Translations under genes and position numbers: made by a program
Notes under the pieces: generated by a model
Database searches by the model: none
Told to the model about the DNA's origin: nothing
What the model saw: the letters and a program-made list of their open reading frames with translations, nothing else
In this document: positions 25,768 to 35,073 of the stretch, in pieces
How the letters are laid out: every line of letters begins with the position of its first letter
How positions within the stretch are numbered: position 1 is the first letter of the stretch
DNA from: Cellulomonas sp. JZ18
Lineage (GTDB): Bacteria; Actinomycetota; Actinomycetes; Actinomycetales; Cellulomonadaceae
DNA: 64,000 nucleotides
Direction of reading: 5' to 3'
Assembly (NCBI RefSeq): GCF_009720485.1
Contig: NZ_CP045245.1
Span: 1,550,001 to 1,614,000 of the forward strand

Positions 25768-27311
25768 GTGCCCGACGTCGCCCGCTCCGTGGCCTGGTCG
25801 CGCGCACCGGTCGCGCTGCTGCGCCTCGACGCGGACGGCAGGGTGCTCGACGCGAACGCCACGTTGCTCGGGTGGGTCGGGCGGAGCGCCGACGAGGTGC
25901 TGGGCCGCGTGCGCCTGGCCGACCTGCTCAGCGTCGGCGGCCGCATCTACTGGGAGACCCACGTCGGTCCGCTCCTGCGGATGCAGCGTCGGGTCGACGA
26001 GCTCGCCCTCGAGCTCGTCGGGGCCGACGAGCGCCTGCCGGTGCTGATGTCGGCGCGTGTGCTCGACGCCGACGCGGACGGGACACCCGTCGTCGAGGTC
26101 GCGCTGAGCAGCGCGCGCGACCGGGCCCGGTACGAGGGTGAGCTGCTGGCGGCACGGCGTGCGGCGGAACGGGCCGCCGAGCAGGTGCGGGTGCTGGCGG
26201 AGACGACCGCGGGGCTGTCGTCGGCCGCGGGCGTCGACGACGTCGTGCAGGTCCTGCGGCGTACGGCGCTGCGCGGGCTGGGCGCGTCCGGCGTGGCGGT
26301 GTGGACCACGGAGGGCCACGGCCGGCTCGTGCGGCACGGCGGTGCGGGGTCGGACGGGACCGACCTGCCCGAGCCGTCCGTCGAGCAGCTGGGCGCCGAC
26401 CCGGTGCACCGCACTCCCGCCGGCGACGTGCTGGTCGCGCTGCCCGGGCGCGTGGAGCTGCAGGGCGTGTGGTCGCTGCGGCCCTCGGCGGCCCCGGGTG
26501 CCGACCCCTGGGAGCCGGACGTGCTGGCGGCCGTGGGGCGGCAGGCGGGCGTCGCGCTCGAGCGGGCACGCCTGTTCGACCAGCGCACGTCGGTGGCGCA
26601 CACGCTGCAGCGTGCGCTGCTCACGACGCCGCAGCTGCGTGACCCGCGCGTGGACGTCGCGACCGCCTACCGCCCGGCCGCCGACGGGCTGGAGGTCGGC
26701 GGCGACTGGTACGACGTCGTGACGCTCGACGACGAGGGCACGCTCGCGGTCGTCGTCGGCGACGTGGTCGGCCACGGGCTGGCTGCCGCGACCACGATGG
26801 CCGAGCTGCGCAGCGGGCTGCGGGCGGCGGCCGAGCCGGGCGCGGGGGCCTCCCGGGTCCTCGACCGGCTCGACGGCGTCGTCGCACGCACCGGCTCGGG
26901 GCTGGCGGCGTCGCTCGTCTACGCGGAGCTCGCCCCCGCGACGGGGGCCCTGCACTACGCCGTGGCGGGTCACCTGCCGCCGCTCCACCTGCCGGCCGAG
27001 GGGGAGCCCCGGTTCCTCTGGGACGGCAGGTCCGCCCCCTCGGGCTGACCGGCGGGCGTCCGCGTCCGGGGGCGTCCGTGCGGCTGGGGCCGGGCGACCG
27101 TCTCCTGCTGTGCACGGACGGGCTCGTCGAGCGCCGGGACCACGCCCTGCGCGACAGCCTCGCCCGGCTGCGTGACCGGGCGGCCGGCCTCCTCGCCGGG
27201 GACGCGCCGCTGGACGCGCTGGTCGACGCCGCCACGGAGGGGAACCGGGGTCCGCGCGACGACGTGTGCGCGCTCCTGCTCACGTGGAGAGGCGCCGACG
27301 GGGCGGGTTAA
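25768..27311 (+). pseudogene. rsbP: RsbP-like PAS-GAF-PP2C serine phosphatase, frameshifted
   Basis: The frame from GTG 25768 encodes a PAS domain (about 5-115), a coiled linker, a GAF domain (about 150-265) and a SpoIIE/PP2C domain with GGDWYDV (about 310) and VVGDVVGHG. It stops at 27048. The rest of the phosphatase (RLGPGDRLLLCTDGLVERR and RDDVCALLL) continues in the frame one base earlier to 27311. The shift maps to the run CCCCC at 27035-27039; one extra C would restore the protein. It may be a sequencing error, a real mutation or programmed frameshifting. It is probably translated with the RsbQ-like gene. Its partner would be a phosphorylated anti-anti-sigma factor, not found in this window. 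Confidence 0.8.
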
Positions 27312-27320
27312 CGTGCTGCG

Positions 27321-29024
27321 ATGGTCCCCGAGCAGCCCGCCACGTCCACCGCACGCCAGGTCGCCGACCGCTGGGTCGAGACCCTCGCCGACCTCGACCC
27401 CGTCGTCGGGACGGCCCTCGGGACCCGGCCGGACGACCGGCGGATGCCGGACCTGTCGCCGGCGGGCGCCGACGAGAAGGCCGCCGCGTCTCGGCGCGTC
27501 CTGGCGGACCTCGACGCCGCCCAGGTGCTCGACGACGACGACCGGCGGTGCGCGACCCTCCTGCGCGAGCGCCTGACCGCACAGCTCGCGGTGCACGACG
27601 CGGGGGAGCACCTCGCCGCGCTGCGGCCCCTCGCGTCGCCGGTGCACGCCCTGCAGTCCGTCTTCCTCATGATGCCCACCGCCACCGAGCACGACTGGGA
27701 CGTCGTCGCGGACCGCCTGGCGCAGGTGCCCGCCGCGGCCGAGGGGTTCCGGGCCTCCCTCGAGGACGGTCTGCGCCGTGGCGTGCGCAGCGCGCCGCGG
27801 CAGGCCGAGGCCGTGGTCGGTCAGCTCGGCGACTGGCTCGACGCGTCGGACGGGCGCGGCTGGCACGCCGGCTTCGTCGCGGGGTCCGAGGCGGCCGCGC
27901 TGCCCGACGCGCTACGCACGCGGCTGGACGCCGCGGCGGAGGCGGCTGCAGGCGGGATCGCCGCGCTGCGCACGTGGATCGCGCAGGAGTACCTGCCCGC
28001 CGTCGGCGACGTCCCGGACGCGGTGGGGCGCGAGCGCTACCTGCTCGCCGCGCGCCTGCACACGGGTGCGGACCTGGACCCGCAGGAGGCGTACGCCTGG
28101 GGCTGGGAGGAGCTGGCGCGCATCGAGGCGGACATGGCCGCCGAGGCGGACCGCCTGCTGCCGGGCGCGTCCGCGCAGGAGGCGCTCGCGTACCTGGACG
28201 AGCACGGCGAGGTCGTCGAGGGCGTGGAGGAGGTGCGCGTCTGGCTGCAGCGGATGATGGACACCGCGATCGCCGAGCTCGACGGCACGGTCGTCGACGT
28301 GGCGGATCCCGTCAGGCGCGTCGAGGCGATGATCGCCCCGCCCGGGGCCGCCGCCGCGCCGTACTACACGCGCCCGTCGCTCGACTTCTCCCGGCCGGGC
28401 CGCACCTGGCTGCCGACCCTCGGCCGCGACCGGTTCCCCACCTGGGACCTCATCAGCACCTGGTACCACGAGGGCGTCCCGGGTCACCACCTGCAGCTCG
28501 GCCAGTGGGCGTACCGCGCCGGCGACCTGTCGGTCTACCAGACGTCCGTCGGGTCGATCCCCGCCACCACCGAGGGCTGGGCGCTGTACGCCGAGCGCCT
28601 CATGGACGAGCTCGGGTACCTGGACACCCCCGGTGCCCGGCTCGGGTACCTCGACGGGCAGCGCATGCGCGCCGTGCGCGTCGTCATCGACATCGGCATG
28701 CACCTCGGGCTCGAGATCCCCGCGACGCACGCGTTCCACCCCGGCGAGCGGTGGACGGCGGAGCTGGGGGAGGAGTTCTTCGGCGCGCGCAGCGGCTCGC
28801 CCGCCGCGTTCGTCCACAGCGAGATCGAGCGCTACCTCGGCTGGCCCGGACAGGCCATCAGCTACAAGCTCGGCGAGCGGGCGTGGCTCTCCGGCCGGCA
28901 GCGCGCGCGCGAGCGCCGCGAGGCGGCCGGGGAGTCGTTCGACCTGCGGGCGTGGCACACGGCGGCCCTCGGGCTGGGCTCGCTCGGGCTCGACGACCTG
29001 GAGCGGGAGCTCGGCGCGCTCTGA
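27321..29024 (+). CDS. DUF885 family metallopeptidase
   Basis: The 567-residue protein belongs to the DUF885 family, which is related to zinc carboxypeptidases and oligopeptidases. The metal motif HEGVPGHHLQ is visible near residue 390, followed by TTEGWALYAERL and the C-terminal block SYKLGER near residue 515. No signal peptide is seen, so it is probably cytoplasmic. ATG 27321 follows TAACGT (27309-27314) by 6 nt. Substrates of this family are poorly known. Confidence 0.92.
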   Translation: MVPEQPATSTARQVADRWVETLADLDPVVGTALGTRPDDRRMPDLSPAGADEKAAASRRVLADLDAAQVLDDDDRRCATLLRERLTAQLAVHDAGEHLAALRPLASPVHALQSVFLMMPTATEHDWDVVADRLAQVPAAAEGFRASLEDGLRRGVRSAPRQAEAVVGQLGDWLDASDGRGWHAGFVAGSEAAALPDALRTRLDAAAEAAAGGIAALRTWIAQEYLPAVGDVPDAVGRERYLLAARLHTGADLDPQEAYAWGWEELARIEADMAAEADRLLPGASAQEALAYLDEHGEVVEGVEEVRVWLQRMMDTAIAELDGTVVDVADPVRRVEAMIAPPGAAAAPYYTRPSLDFSRPGRTWLPTLGRDRFPTWDLISTWYHEGVPGHHLQLGQWAYRAGDLSVYQTSVGSIPATTEGWALYAERLMDELGYLDTPGARLGYLDGQRMRAVRVVIDIGMHLGLEIPATHAFHPGERWTAELGEEFFGARSGSPAAFVHSEIERYLGWPGQAISYKLGERAWLSGRQRARERREAAGESFDLRAWHTAALGLGSLGLDDLERELGAL

Positions 29025-29062
29025 GGGGTGCCGCGCCGAGCGCGGTCGCTAGCATCGGTCCG

Positions 29063-29830
29063 GTGGTGGACGTGGCGCAGAGCGCCCACATGATCCCGAT
29101 GCTGCCGTGCGGGGACGTCGACGAGATGGCGGCGTTCTGGACCGCGCTCGGGCTCACCGTCACGTACCGGCAGCTCCGCCCGAACCCGTACGTGGCGCTG
29201 CGACGGCACGGGATCGACCTGCACTACTACGGCATGCCGGACGTCCGGCCCGAGCTGAGCCACTCCACGTGCGCGATCGTCGTGCCGGACACCGGCCCCC
29301 TGTACGCCCTGTTCGTCGAGGGCCTGCGCGCGCGCTACGGCGTCGTCCCGCTCACCGGCGTCCCGCGGATCACGCGGCCACGGGCGCGTGCGAACAACGC
29401 GGGGCTGAGCGGGTTCAGCGTCGTCGACCCCGCGGGCAACTGGATCCGCGTCAGCCGGCAGCCCGACGACGAGCACGTGCCGCAGGCCGTCGACGACCGG
29501 GTGGAGTGGGTCTCGGGCGGCGGTGGTGCGCTCGCCCGGGCGGTCGAGCACGCCGTCGTGACCGCCGACTCCCACGGCGACGAGGTGCAGGCGCAGCGGA
29601 CGCTGGCCGGCGCCGTGCGCCGGCACCCGGACGCGCCGGCCCCGGAGCGGGCGGCGGCCTGGGCCTACCTCGCCGAGCTGCGCGTGCGCCTGGGGGACCT
29701 CGCCGGCGCCCGGGAGGCAGCGCGGGTCGTCACGGACCTCGCGCAGGTGCCGGACCTCCCGGCGGGTGAGCGCGAGGCCGTCGCGGCGTCCGCGGACGAG
29801 GTCGCACAGCTCCCGCTCACCCCGCCCTGA
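29063..29830 (+). CDS. VOC-domain protein with helical C-terminal extension
   Basis: The 255-residue protein has an N-terminal glyoxalase/bleomycin-resistance fold (about 1-140: MIPMLPCGDVDEMAAFW, LHYYGMPDV, GFSVVDPAGNWIRV). An unusual C-terminal part of about 100 residues follows, Ala-rich and helical, resembling tetratricopeptide segments (AAAWAYLAELRVRLGD). GTG 29063 follows TAGCAT (29050-29055) by 7 nt; a second GTG directly after is also possible. Function could be resistance or simply unknown. Confidence 0.8.
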   Translation: MVDVAQSAHMIPMLPCGDVDEMAAFWTALGLTVTYRQLRPNPYVALRRHGIDLHYYGMPDVRPELSHSTCAIVVPDTGPLYALFVEGLRARYGVVPLTGVPRITRPRARANNAGLSGFSVVDPAGNWIRVSRQPDDEHVPQAVDDRVEWVSGGGGALARAVEHAVVTADSHGDEVQAQRTLAGAVRRHPDAPAPERAAAWAYLAELRVRLGDLAGAREAARVVTDLAQVPDLPAGEREAVAASADEVAQLPLTPP

Positions 29831-29879
29831 CCGCCCGCCGCCCGCCGGCGTCCCAGCGACGCGAGCGGGCAGCGGGACC

Positions 29880-29901
29880 CGGTCCGGGTGCTACCGGACC
29901 G
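29880..29901. terminator. 8-bp hairpin between VOC and alpha-galactosidase genes
   Basis: CGGTCCGG (29880-29887) pairs with CCGGACCG (29894-29901) across a 6-nt loop containing the alpha-galactosidase stop on the minus strand. Confidence 0.6.
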
Positions 29902-32032
29902 TGGCGTGCAGCACGAGCGCCTGCGCCGGCCACAGGGTCGGGATCTGCAGGCCGGCGGACGCCAGCAGGGCGCCGGGCAGCGTCACCTCTCCGGCGCTGA
30001 CCCAGCCCGGGGTGATCCACCCGTGGCGGGGGAGGCCCAGCTCGGTACGGACCCGCACCCGGTAGCGACGGTCGGGGTCGAGCCCGTGGAGCCGGACCCG
30101 CTCGGGGAGCGCCTCCTCCAGCGTGGCGACGGTCGCCACCGTCCACACGCCCTCGGACCGGTCGGGAAGCACCGCGCCGACGACGCGCAGGGCGGGGTCG
30201 ACGACGTCGGCGTGCACGGCCGTGCCCGTGTGCAGGACGTGGCGCACCTCCTTGTACAGCGCCGCGAACGCGCGCACGACCTGGAGCTCCTCGTCGGTGC
30301 AGGACAGCAGGTCCCACTCGAACCCGGCGGAGCCCATGAGGCTGGTCGCCGCCCGGAAGGACAGGTCCAGCGTGCGGCCGGAGCTGTGCGACTCGGTCGG
30401 GCCGACGTGCCCGCCGACGAGCTCGGGCGGCAGCAGCAGCTGGGTCCACCGCTGGATGTCCTGACGCTCCACGGCGTCGTTGGAGTCCGACGCCCAGACG
30501 CGGTCGGTGACCGCGAGGATGCCGAGGTCGGTGCGGGCGCCGCCGCTGGAGCAGGACTCGATCTCCAGGCCCGGGTGCTCGCGCTTGAGCTGGGCGATGA
30601 GCCGGTAGGCGGCCCGGGTCTGGTCGTGCGTGCCGGGGCGGCCGCGGTGCGTGGCGTCGACGAGGTCGCGGTTGTGGTCCCACTTGATGAAGTCGATCCC
30701 GAGCTCGCGCACGAGCGTGCCGATGCACTCCCGGACGTACTCGTACGCGGCGGGCTCGGCGAGGTCGAGGACGTGCTGCTGGCGCCAGGAGACCCCTGCG
30801 GGCTCCTCGACGCGGTCGGGTGCGTGCAGGAGCCACTCGGGGTGTGCGCGCGCCAGGTCGGAGTCCAGGTTGACCATCTCCGGCTCGAACCACAGGCCGA
30901 ACTGCATGCCCAGCTCGTGCACCCGCCGGGCCAGCGGTTCGAGCCCGTCCGGCCAGACCGTCCGGTCGACGAACCAGTCGCCCAGGCCCCGCCGGTCGTC
31001 GCGGCGGCCGCGGAACCAGCCGTCGTCGAGGACGAACCGCTCGACGCCCACGTCGGCGGCGCGCTCCGCGAGGCGCAGCAGGGTCTGCGGGTCGTGGTCG
31101 AAGTACACCGCCTCCCACGTGTTGAGCACGAGCGGACGGGGACCCGCCGGGTGCTGCGGGCGGGCGCGGAGCATCGTGTGGAACCGCGCGGAGAGCCCGT
31201 CCAGCCCGGCGTCGCTCCACGCGAAGTACGTGGTGGGGGTCGCGTAGGACTCTCCCGGTGCGAGGCGCACCTCCCCGGCGCGCAGGAGCTCGCCCGCACC
31301 CAGGAGCGTCACCTCGTCCGTCATCCGGTCGACCCGGTGCGTGACGTCGGCGCTCCAGCCGAGGTGCACCGCCCAGACCTCGCCCGCCCGGTCCCGCAGG
31401 ACGCCCGTGGACGCGATCGTCACGTGCGGCGAGTCGTGCCCGGACCGGCCGCGGCGGGTCTGCCGGGTCGTCGCGCCGCGCGGCATCGGCACGGTCAGCG
31501 GCGCCTTCTCACGCGTCCAGCGTCCGGAGAACGTCGTCAGGTGGTCGGCGGTGCGCGGGACGGGCAGCGTCGCCTCCACCTGGACGACCTCGACCTCCGC
31601 GTCGCCCGTGGCCGTGACGGTGTGGTCGACGGTCACCACGCCGCCGGCGGTCAGCGCGAGGGTGCTCTCCAGCCGCAGGCCCGCCGTCGGGTCCTGCGCC
31701 GAGACGCGCACGGCGTGCTCCGCCTCGTCGACCCCGGTCACGGTCCACCGGGGGAGCACCGGGGTGGTGCCGCGCCGCAGCAGCAGACCGGGACGACCCG
31801 CCCAGCCGTCGGACTCGACGGGCAGCAGGCTGAGCTGCCAGGCGGCGTCCAGCGTGCCGGGTGGGGTCTGCCGCGACGCGGCCAGGGCCAGCGCCCCCAG
31901 GTCCTCGGCGCCGACGGGTCCCGGGTCGCGACCCCAGTGCAGGACGGTCGGCAGACCGGTCGGCAGGTGCTGGACGACCAGCGCGACGCCGTCGCGTCGC
32001 AGCAGGGTGAAGCGGTCGGGTGTGTGCTGCAC
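29891..32032 (-). CDS. GH36 alpha-galactosidase
   Basis: The 713-residue enzyme should remove terminal alpha-galactose from oligosaccharides such as melibiose or raffinose. It has the N-terminal beta super-sandwich (about 1-290), the barrel with VLDDGWF (about 335), KWDHNRD with nucleophile Asp452, the CSSGGARTD block (494-502) and the acid/base region ASDSND (Asp516). Length matches bacterial GH36 enzymes. No signal peptide is seen, so it is cytoplasmic. GTG 32032 follows GAAGAGG. No transporter lies beside it, so the substrate source is not visible. Confidence 0.95.
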   Translation of the reverse strand: MQHTPDRFTLLRRDGVALVVQHLPTGLPTVLHWGRDPGPVGAEDLGALALAASRQTPPGTLDAAWQLSLLPVESDGWAGRPGLLLRRGTTPVLPRWTVTGVDEAEHAVRVSAQDPTAGLRLESTLALTAGGVVTVDHTVTATGDAEVEVVQVEATLPVPRTADHLTTFSGRWTREKAPLTVPMPRGATTRQTRRGRSGHDSPHVTIASTGVLRDRAGEVWAVHLGWSADVTHRVDRMTDEVTLLGAGELLRAGEVRLAPGESYATPTTYFAWSDAGLDGLSARFHTMLRARPQHPAGPRPLVLNTWEAVYFDHDPQTLLRLAERAADVGVERFVLDDGWFRGRRDDRRGLGDWFVDRTVWPDGLEPLARRVHELGMQFGLWFEPEMVNLDSDLARAHPEWLLHAPDRVEEPAGVSWRQQHVLDLAEPAAYEYVRECIGTLVRELGIDFIKWDHNRDLVDATHRGRPGTHDQTRAAYRLIAQLKREHPGLEIESCSSGGARTDLGILAVTDRVWASDSNDAVERQDIQRWTQLLLPPELVGGHVGPTESHSSGRTLDLSFRAATSLMGSAGFEWDLLSCTDEELQVVRAFAALYKEVRHVLHTGTAVHADVVDPALRVVGAVLPDRSEGVWTVATVATLEEALPERVRLHGLDPDRRYRVRVRTELGLPRHGWITPGWVSAGEVTLPGALLASAGLQIPTLWPAQALVLHATVR

Positions 32033-32367
32033 GGGGCCTCTTCTGCGTCGGAGCGGACAGGGCCGTCCCGCCGGGTGGGGCGGGGTCGGCGACGGCGTCG
32101 GCGCGAGCACCCGCGGGGCGTCCTCGCCGACCGGTCCTGGCCACCCTAGGCGCCTGCGGCGGCGGTACGACCCGTCGACCCCGCGCGCCGTCGCGGCGCG
32201 CCCCCGGCGTCGTCGCGGCGCCGCACCACCCGGGTCCTGGGAGGTCGGCACGGGCGCGCACGGGACCGGCGCGCGAGGAGCAGGTCCGGCGCACGAGGCG
32301 CCCCCGGGGCCCCGTCCTCGACGCCGACCGCCGGACGCGCCGCGCGCCGTGGCGCTAGGTTGCCCGG
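32033..32367. other. 335-bp non-coding interval
   Basis: This lies between the divergent alpha-galactosidase and lipoprotein genes. No gene or clear palindrome was found. The lipoprotein promoter hexamer TAGGTT is at 32356-32361. The rest is GC-rich without recognisable motifs. Confidence 0.6.
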
Positions 32368-32931
32368 ATGACCCGCAGCCGGAGTACCGCCATCGTCGCC
32401 CTGACGGCCCTCCTCGCGCTCGCGGGCTGCGCCGGGCGGGCCGGGGCGGGGGAGGCGGCGACGCGCGACGAGATCGCCCGCTGGTCCGAGCCGGCCGGGA
32501 TCGCGCCCGAGCTCGTGCACGTCACCACGGTGGACGGCTTCGACCTCGCCACGCAGTCGGTGGGGGTGTCGGGGGGTGACGGCATGGCGGCGGCCTGGGT
32601 GGGGACCGGGACGGGCGGCGTCGGCACGGTGCTGCTGCGGGCGGACCGGTACCCGGACGCGTCCGCCGTCCCGTGCGCCGACCTGCCCGACTCCTCCGAG
32701 CCGGTCCTGCGCTGCTCCCTCACCCGGGGCGACGTGCACGTCGTGCTCGAGGGCGAGGGCGTGGAGGCGGCGGTGCTGCGCGCCGCGGCGGACGCGGTCC
32801 GGGTGCCGGGGGCGGACGAGCTGGCGCACCTGTTCTCCGAGGTGCAGGTCGCCGGGCCGCCGGTGGAGCGCGGCGACCTGCCGCCGCACGGCGACGGGGC
32901 CCCGGGTGACGCACCGGGGGCCGGCGGATGA
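32368..32931 (+). CDS. Putative lipoprotein of unknown function
   Basis: The 187-residue protein has a lipoprotein signal ending ALAGC with lipidated Cys21, then an acidic, beta-rich mature part and a Pro/Gly-rich tail. Two cysteines (VPCADLPD and LRCSLTR, about 105-120) could form a disulfide. No family was recognised. ATG 32368 follows TAGGTT by 6 nt. It overlaps the next small gene by four bases, so they are coupled. Confidence 0.75.
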   Translation: MTRSRSTAIVALTALLALAGCAGRAGAGEAATRDEIARWSEPAGIAPELVHVTTVDGFDLATQSVGVSGGDGMAAAWVGTGTGGVGTVLLRADRYPDASAVPCADLPDSSEPVLRCSLTRGDVHVVLEGEGVEAAVLRAAADAVRVPGADELAHLFSEVQVAGPPVERGDLPPHGDGAPGDAPGAGG

Positions 32932-33221
32932 CCCCCCGCCGCTCCGCGCAGGACGCACCGGGGCAGGCGGGGACGCTCGGCGTGCTGGTCGCCCTCGCGC
33001 AGGACGGGACGGCGCCGTTGCTGCTCGGCGTGGACGAGGACACCGCGGTGGTCCACCGGGACGGCGCGTGGGAGGCGTGCGGTCGCCGCGCCGTGCGGAC
33101 GGTCGAGGCGGCGGACGGGTCCGCGGTGGCGCCGGCACCGTTCGTCCGACCCGGCGCGCTGACGAGGGCGGACCGGCGCGTCGGGGCGTGCCGCACGGGT
33201 CGGCGGCGTCCGCGTCCGTAG
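32928..33221 (+). CDS. Small hypothetical protein coupled to lipoprotein gene
   Basis: The 97-residue product is unrecognised. ATG 32928 overlaps the lipoprotein stop (ATGA). The central part (GTLGVLVALAQDGTAPLLLGVDEDTAVVHRDG) has protein-like composition, whereas the Arg-rich C-terminus (GRRRPRP) may be an artefact of high GC. It may be a real coupled gene; confidence is limited. Confidence 0.45.
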   Translation: MTPRRSAQDAPGQAGTLGVLVALAQDGTAPLLLGVDEDTAVVHRDGAWEACGRRAVRTVEAADGSAVAPAPFVRPGALTRADRRVGACRTGRRRPRP

Positions 33222-33231
33222 GCTCGTGCGC

Positions 33232-33597
33232 ATGGCGAACGCGACGCGTCGGCTGCGCGCCACCCGCCGGCGTCGGCGCCGGCTGGCCCAGGTGGAGCAC
33301 GACCTCGAGGCCGGCCAGTGGGACGCGCTGCGGGCGGCCTGGGGCGGGTGCGCGTACTGCGGCGCGCGGGACGTCCCGCTGCAGCGCGACTGCGTGCTGC
33401 CGATCTCCCGCGGGGGCCGCTACACCCTCGACAACGTCGTGCCCGCGTGCGGTGCGTGCAACGCCAGCAAGTGCAACGCCGAGGTCACGGGCTGGATGCG
33501 GCGCAAGCGGCTCGACGAGCGTGCCTTCCTGCTGCGCCACGCGCAGATCCGCACGGGGCTGCGGGCCGTGGTCCCCGAGGCCGGCCCCGGGCGGTAG
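33232..33597 (+). CDS. HNH endonuclease-fold protein
   Basis: The 121-residue protein has an HNH-type zinc-site layout: CAYCGARD (near residue 39) and CGACNASK (near 74), with RDCVLPISRGGRYTLDNVVPAC between. The usual first His of HNH (as in DHI) is replaced by CVLPI, so catalysis may be altered. N- and C-termini are Arg-rich and could bind DNA. ATG 33232 follows TAGGCT (33219-33224) by 7 nt. Lone small HNH proteins are common in actinobacteria and their role is unknown. Confidence 0.8.
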   Translation: MANATRRLRATRRRRRRLAQVEHDLEAGQWDALRAAWGGCAYCGARDVPLQRDCVLPISRGGRYTLDNVVPACGACNASKCNAEVTGWMRRKRLDERAFLLRHAQIRTGLRAVVPEAGPGR

Positions 33598-33629
33598 CCG
33601 CCGGCGCCCTGTTCGGGGCGGCCGGCGGC
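33597..33629. terminator. Hairpin between convergent HNH and SRPBCC genes
   Basis: GCCGCCGGC (33597-33605) pairs with GCCGGCGGC (33621-33629). It begins in the HNH stop codon and lies just before the SRPBCC stop at 33637. Confidence 0.55.
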
Positions 33630-33636
33630 CCGGGGG

Positions 33637-34437
33637 TCACGGGGCGTCAGGGGTCGCGGGGAGGTCCTGCAGCCAGTCGCGCCACGCCGGCTCCTCGCGC
33701 CGGACCCAGTCCGCCGCCTCCGGGGAGAAGAGGTACGCCTGCACGCTCGCCGCCGCGGTCCCGTCGTCCTCGCCGTACGTGAAGACGCTGAGCAGCCCCG
33801 GCACGGGGGACGTCAGCCGGACCAGCGCCTGCCGGTCGCCCAGCCGCTCGACCGTGCCCGTGAGGCCCCGCGCGTCGACGCTCGCCCCCTCGGCGTGCAG
33901 GCCGAGCGCGTCGCGCAGGACCGACCAGACCGCGCCCGCGTCGCCGCGGTGGGTCGCGGTCACCTCCATCCGCGTGGCCTCCTGGCCGGTGAAGTGCGTC
34001 AGGTAGAGGCGCAGGTTGTCGAAGAACGGCAGCCACCCCGGGGCGACGCCGTCCCACCACTCCTGCTCCCAGTCCGCGCCGGTCCCGAAGCCGCTGCTGG
34101 TGACGTGCACGACGCACGTGCCGCCGGAGCGCGCCTCGACCAGGAACTCGGAGGTCAGCGGGCTGAGGGTGCCCGGCTCGACGCCCATGAGCGCGGCCCA
34201 GTCCTCCTCGAACGCGAACCGGTGCGGCGGGTCCCAGCGGGTGACGCGGCCCCGCGAGCCCATGTCGTGGCCGATGGTGAAGTGCAGGGCGCCGCCCTCG
34301 CGCTCCTCGATCTGCGTCGGCAGGTACCAGGCGTTCAGGCCGCGCGCGGTGGCGAGGGCCTGCCAGACCTGCTCGGGCGTGCCGGGGACCTCGACGCTGA
34401 ACTCCAGGCGGTACGGGACGTCCGTGGTCGTGCTCAT
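33637..34437 (-). CDS. SRPBCC/AHSA1-domain protein
   Basis: The 266-residue protein holds two START-like halves. The first begins YRLEFSVEVPGTPEQVWQAL and contains GHDMGSRGRVTRWDPPHRFAFE (described in parts), typical of Aha1-like SRPBCC domains; the second (about 160-260) is degenerate. Such proteins bind hydrophobic ligands. It is downstream of, and overlaps by four bases (ATGA), an ArsR-type regulator, a pairing common in actinobacteria. ATG 34437 is chosen from this overlap. Confidence 0.87.
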   Translation of the reverse strand: MSTTTDVPYRLEFSVEVPGTPEQVWQALATARGLNAWYLPTQIEEREGGALHFTIGHDMGSRGRVTRWDPPHRFAFEEDWAALMGVEPGTLSPLTSEFLVEARSGGTCVVHVTSSGFGTGADWEQEWWDGVAPGWLPFFDNLRLYLTHFTGQEATRMEVTATHRGDAGAVWSVLRDALGLHAEGASVDARGLTGTVERLGDRQALVRLTSPVPGLLSVFTYGEDDGTAAASVQAYLFSPEAADWVRREEPAWRDWLQDLPATPDAP

Positions 34438-35009
34438 GAGTCCTCCTCGGGGATCGGGTGGGCGGCGACGACGAGCCGGTGCGGGCGCCCGTCGTCGTGG
34501 TGGTAGCGCGCCGCCAGGTCGAGCACGGCGGCCGTGAGGTCCTCGGCGAAGGCGGCACGGTCCGCGGCCGAGCGGAAGCCGATCTGCGTGTCGACCGTCA
34601 GCGTCGGGACGCGTCCGCCCGTCCCGGCCCGACGCACCAGGGCGCCGACCTCGCGCACGACGCGGGCGGCGACCGCGACGAGGTAGCGCGCGGACACGCG
34701 GTCGGGCGTCGCGTCGGGGTCGGCCGCGCCCGCGCTGACGGCCGCCGGCGACACGACGTACGACGCCGCGGACGCACGCAGCACGCGCTCCGTGATGCCG
34801 CCGTGCCGGCGTTCCTCGGCCAGCTCCACCAGGCCGTGCGCCTCGAGCGCGCGCAGGTGGTAGTTGACCTTCTGGCGCGGGAGCCCGACGCGGGCCGCGA
34901 GCCCGGCGGCGGACGCGGGGACGGCGAGCTCGCGCAGCAGCCGCGCCCGGACGGGGTCGAGCGCGACGGCTGCCGCGACGGCGTCCTCGATGACCTCGAC
35001 GTCCTGCAT
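34434..35009 (-). CDS. ArsR/winged-helix transcriptional regulator
   Basis: The 191-residue protein has an N-terminal winged helix (about 10-85: DPVRARLLRELA, GLPRQKVNYHLRALEAHGLV) and a C-terminal domain of unknown ligand. The HTH is of the ArsR type but lacks the metal-binding ELCVCDL box, so metal sensing is unlikely. It is co-transcribed with the SRPBCC gene and divergent from the reductase gene. ATG 35009 is chosen; a TTG at 35045 would add 12 residues without support. A TTGACA hexamer lies at about 35040-35045 on the minus strand. Confidence 0.82.
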   Translation of the reverse strand: MQDVEVIEDAVAAAVALDPVRARLLRELAVPASAAGLAARVGLPRQKVNYHLRALEAHGLVELAEERRHGGITERVLRASAASYVVSPAAVSAGAADPDATPDRVSARYLVAVAARVVREVGALVRRAGTGGRVPTLTVDTQIGFRSAADRAAFAEDLTAAVLDLAARYHHDDGRPHRLVVAAHPIPEEDS

Positions 35010-35073
35010 GCCGCCAGGCTTCCCCCTGAAAACAAATCTTGTCAAGGGTGCGGCGTCGTCCTACCGTCGGTGC

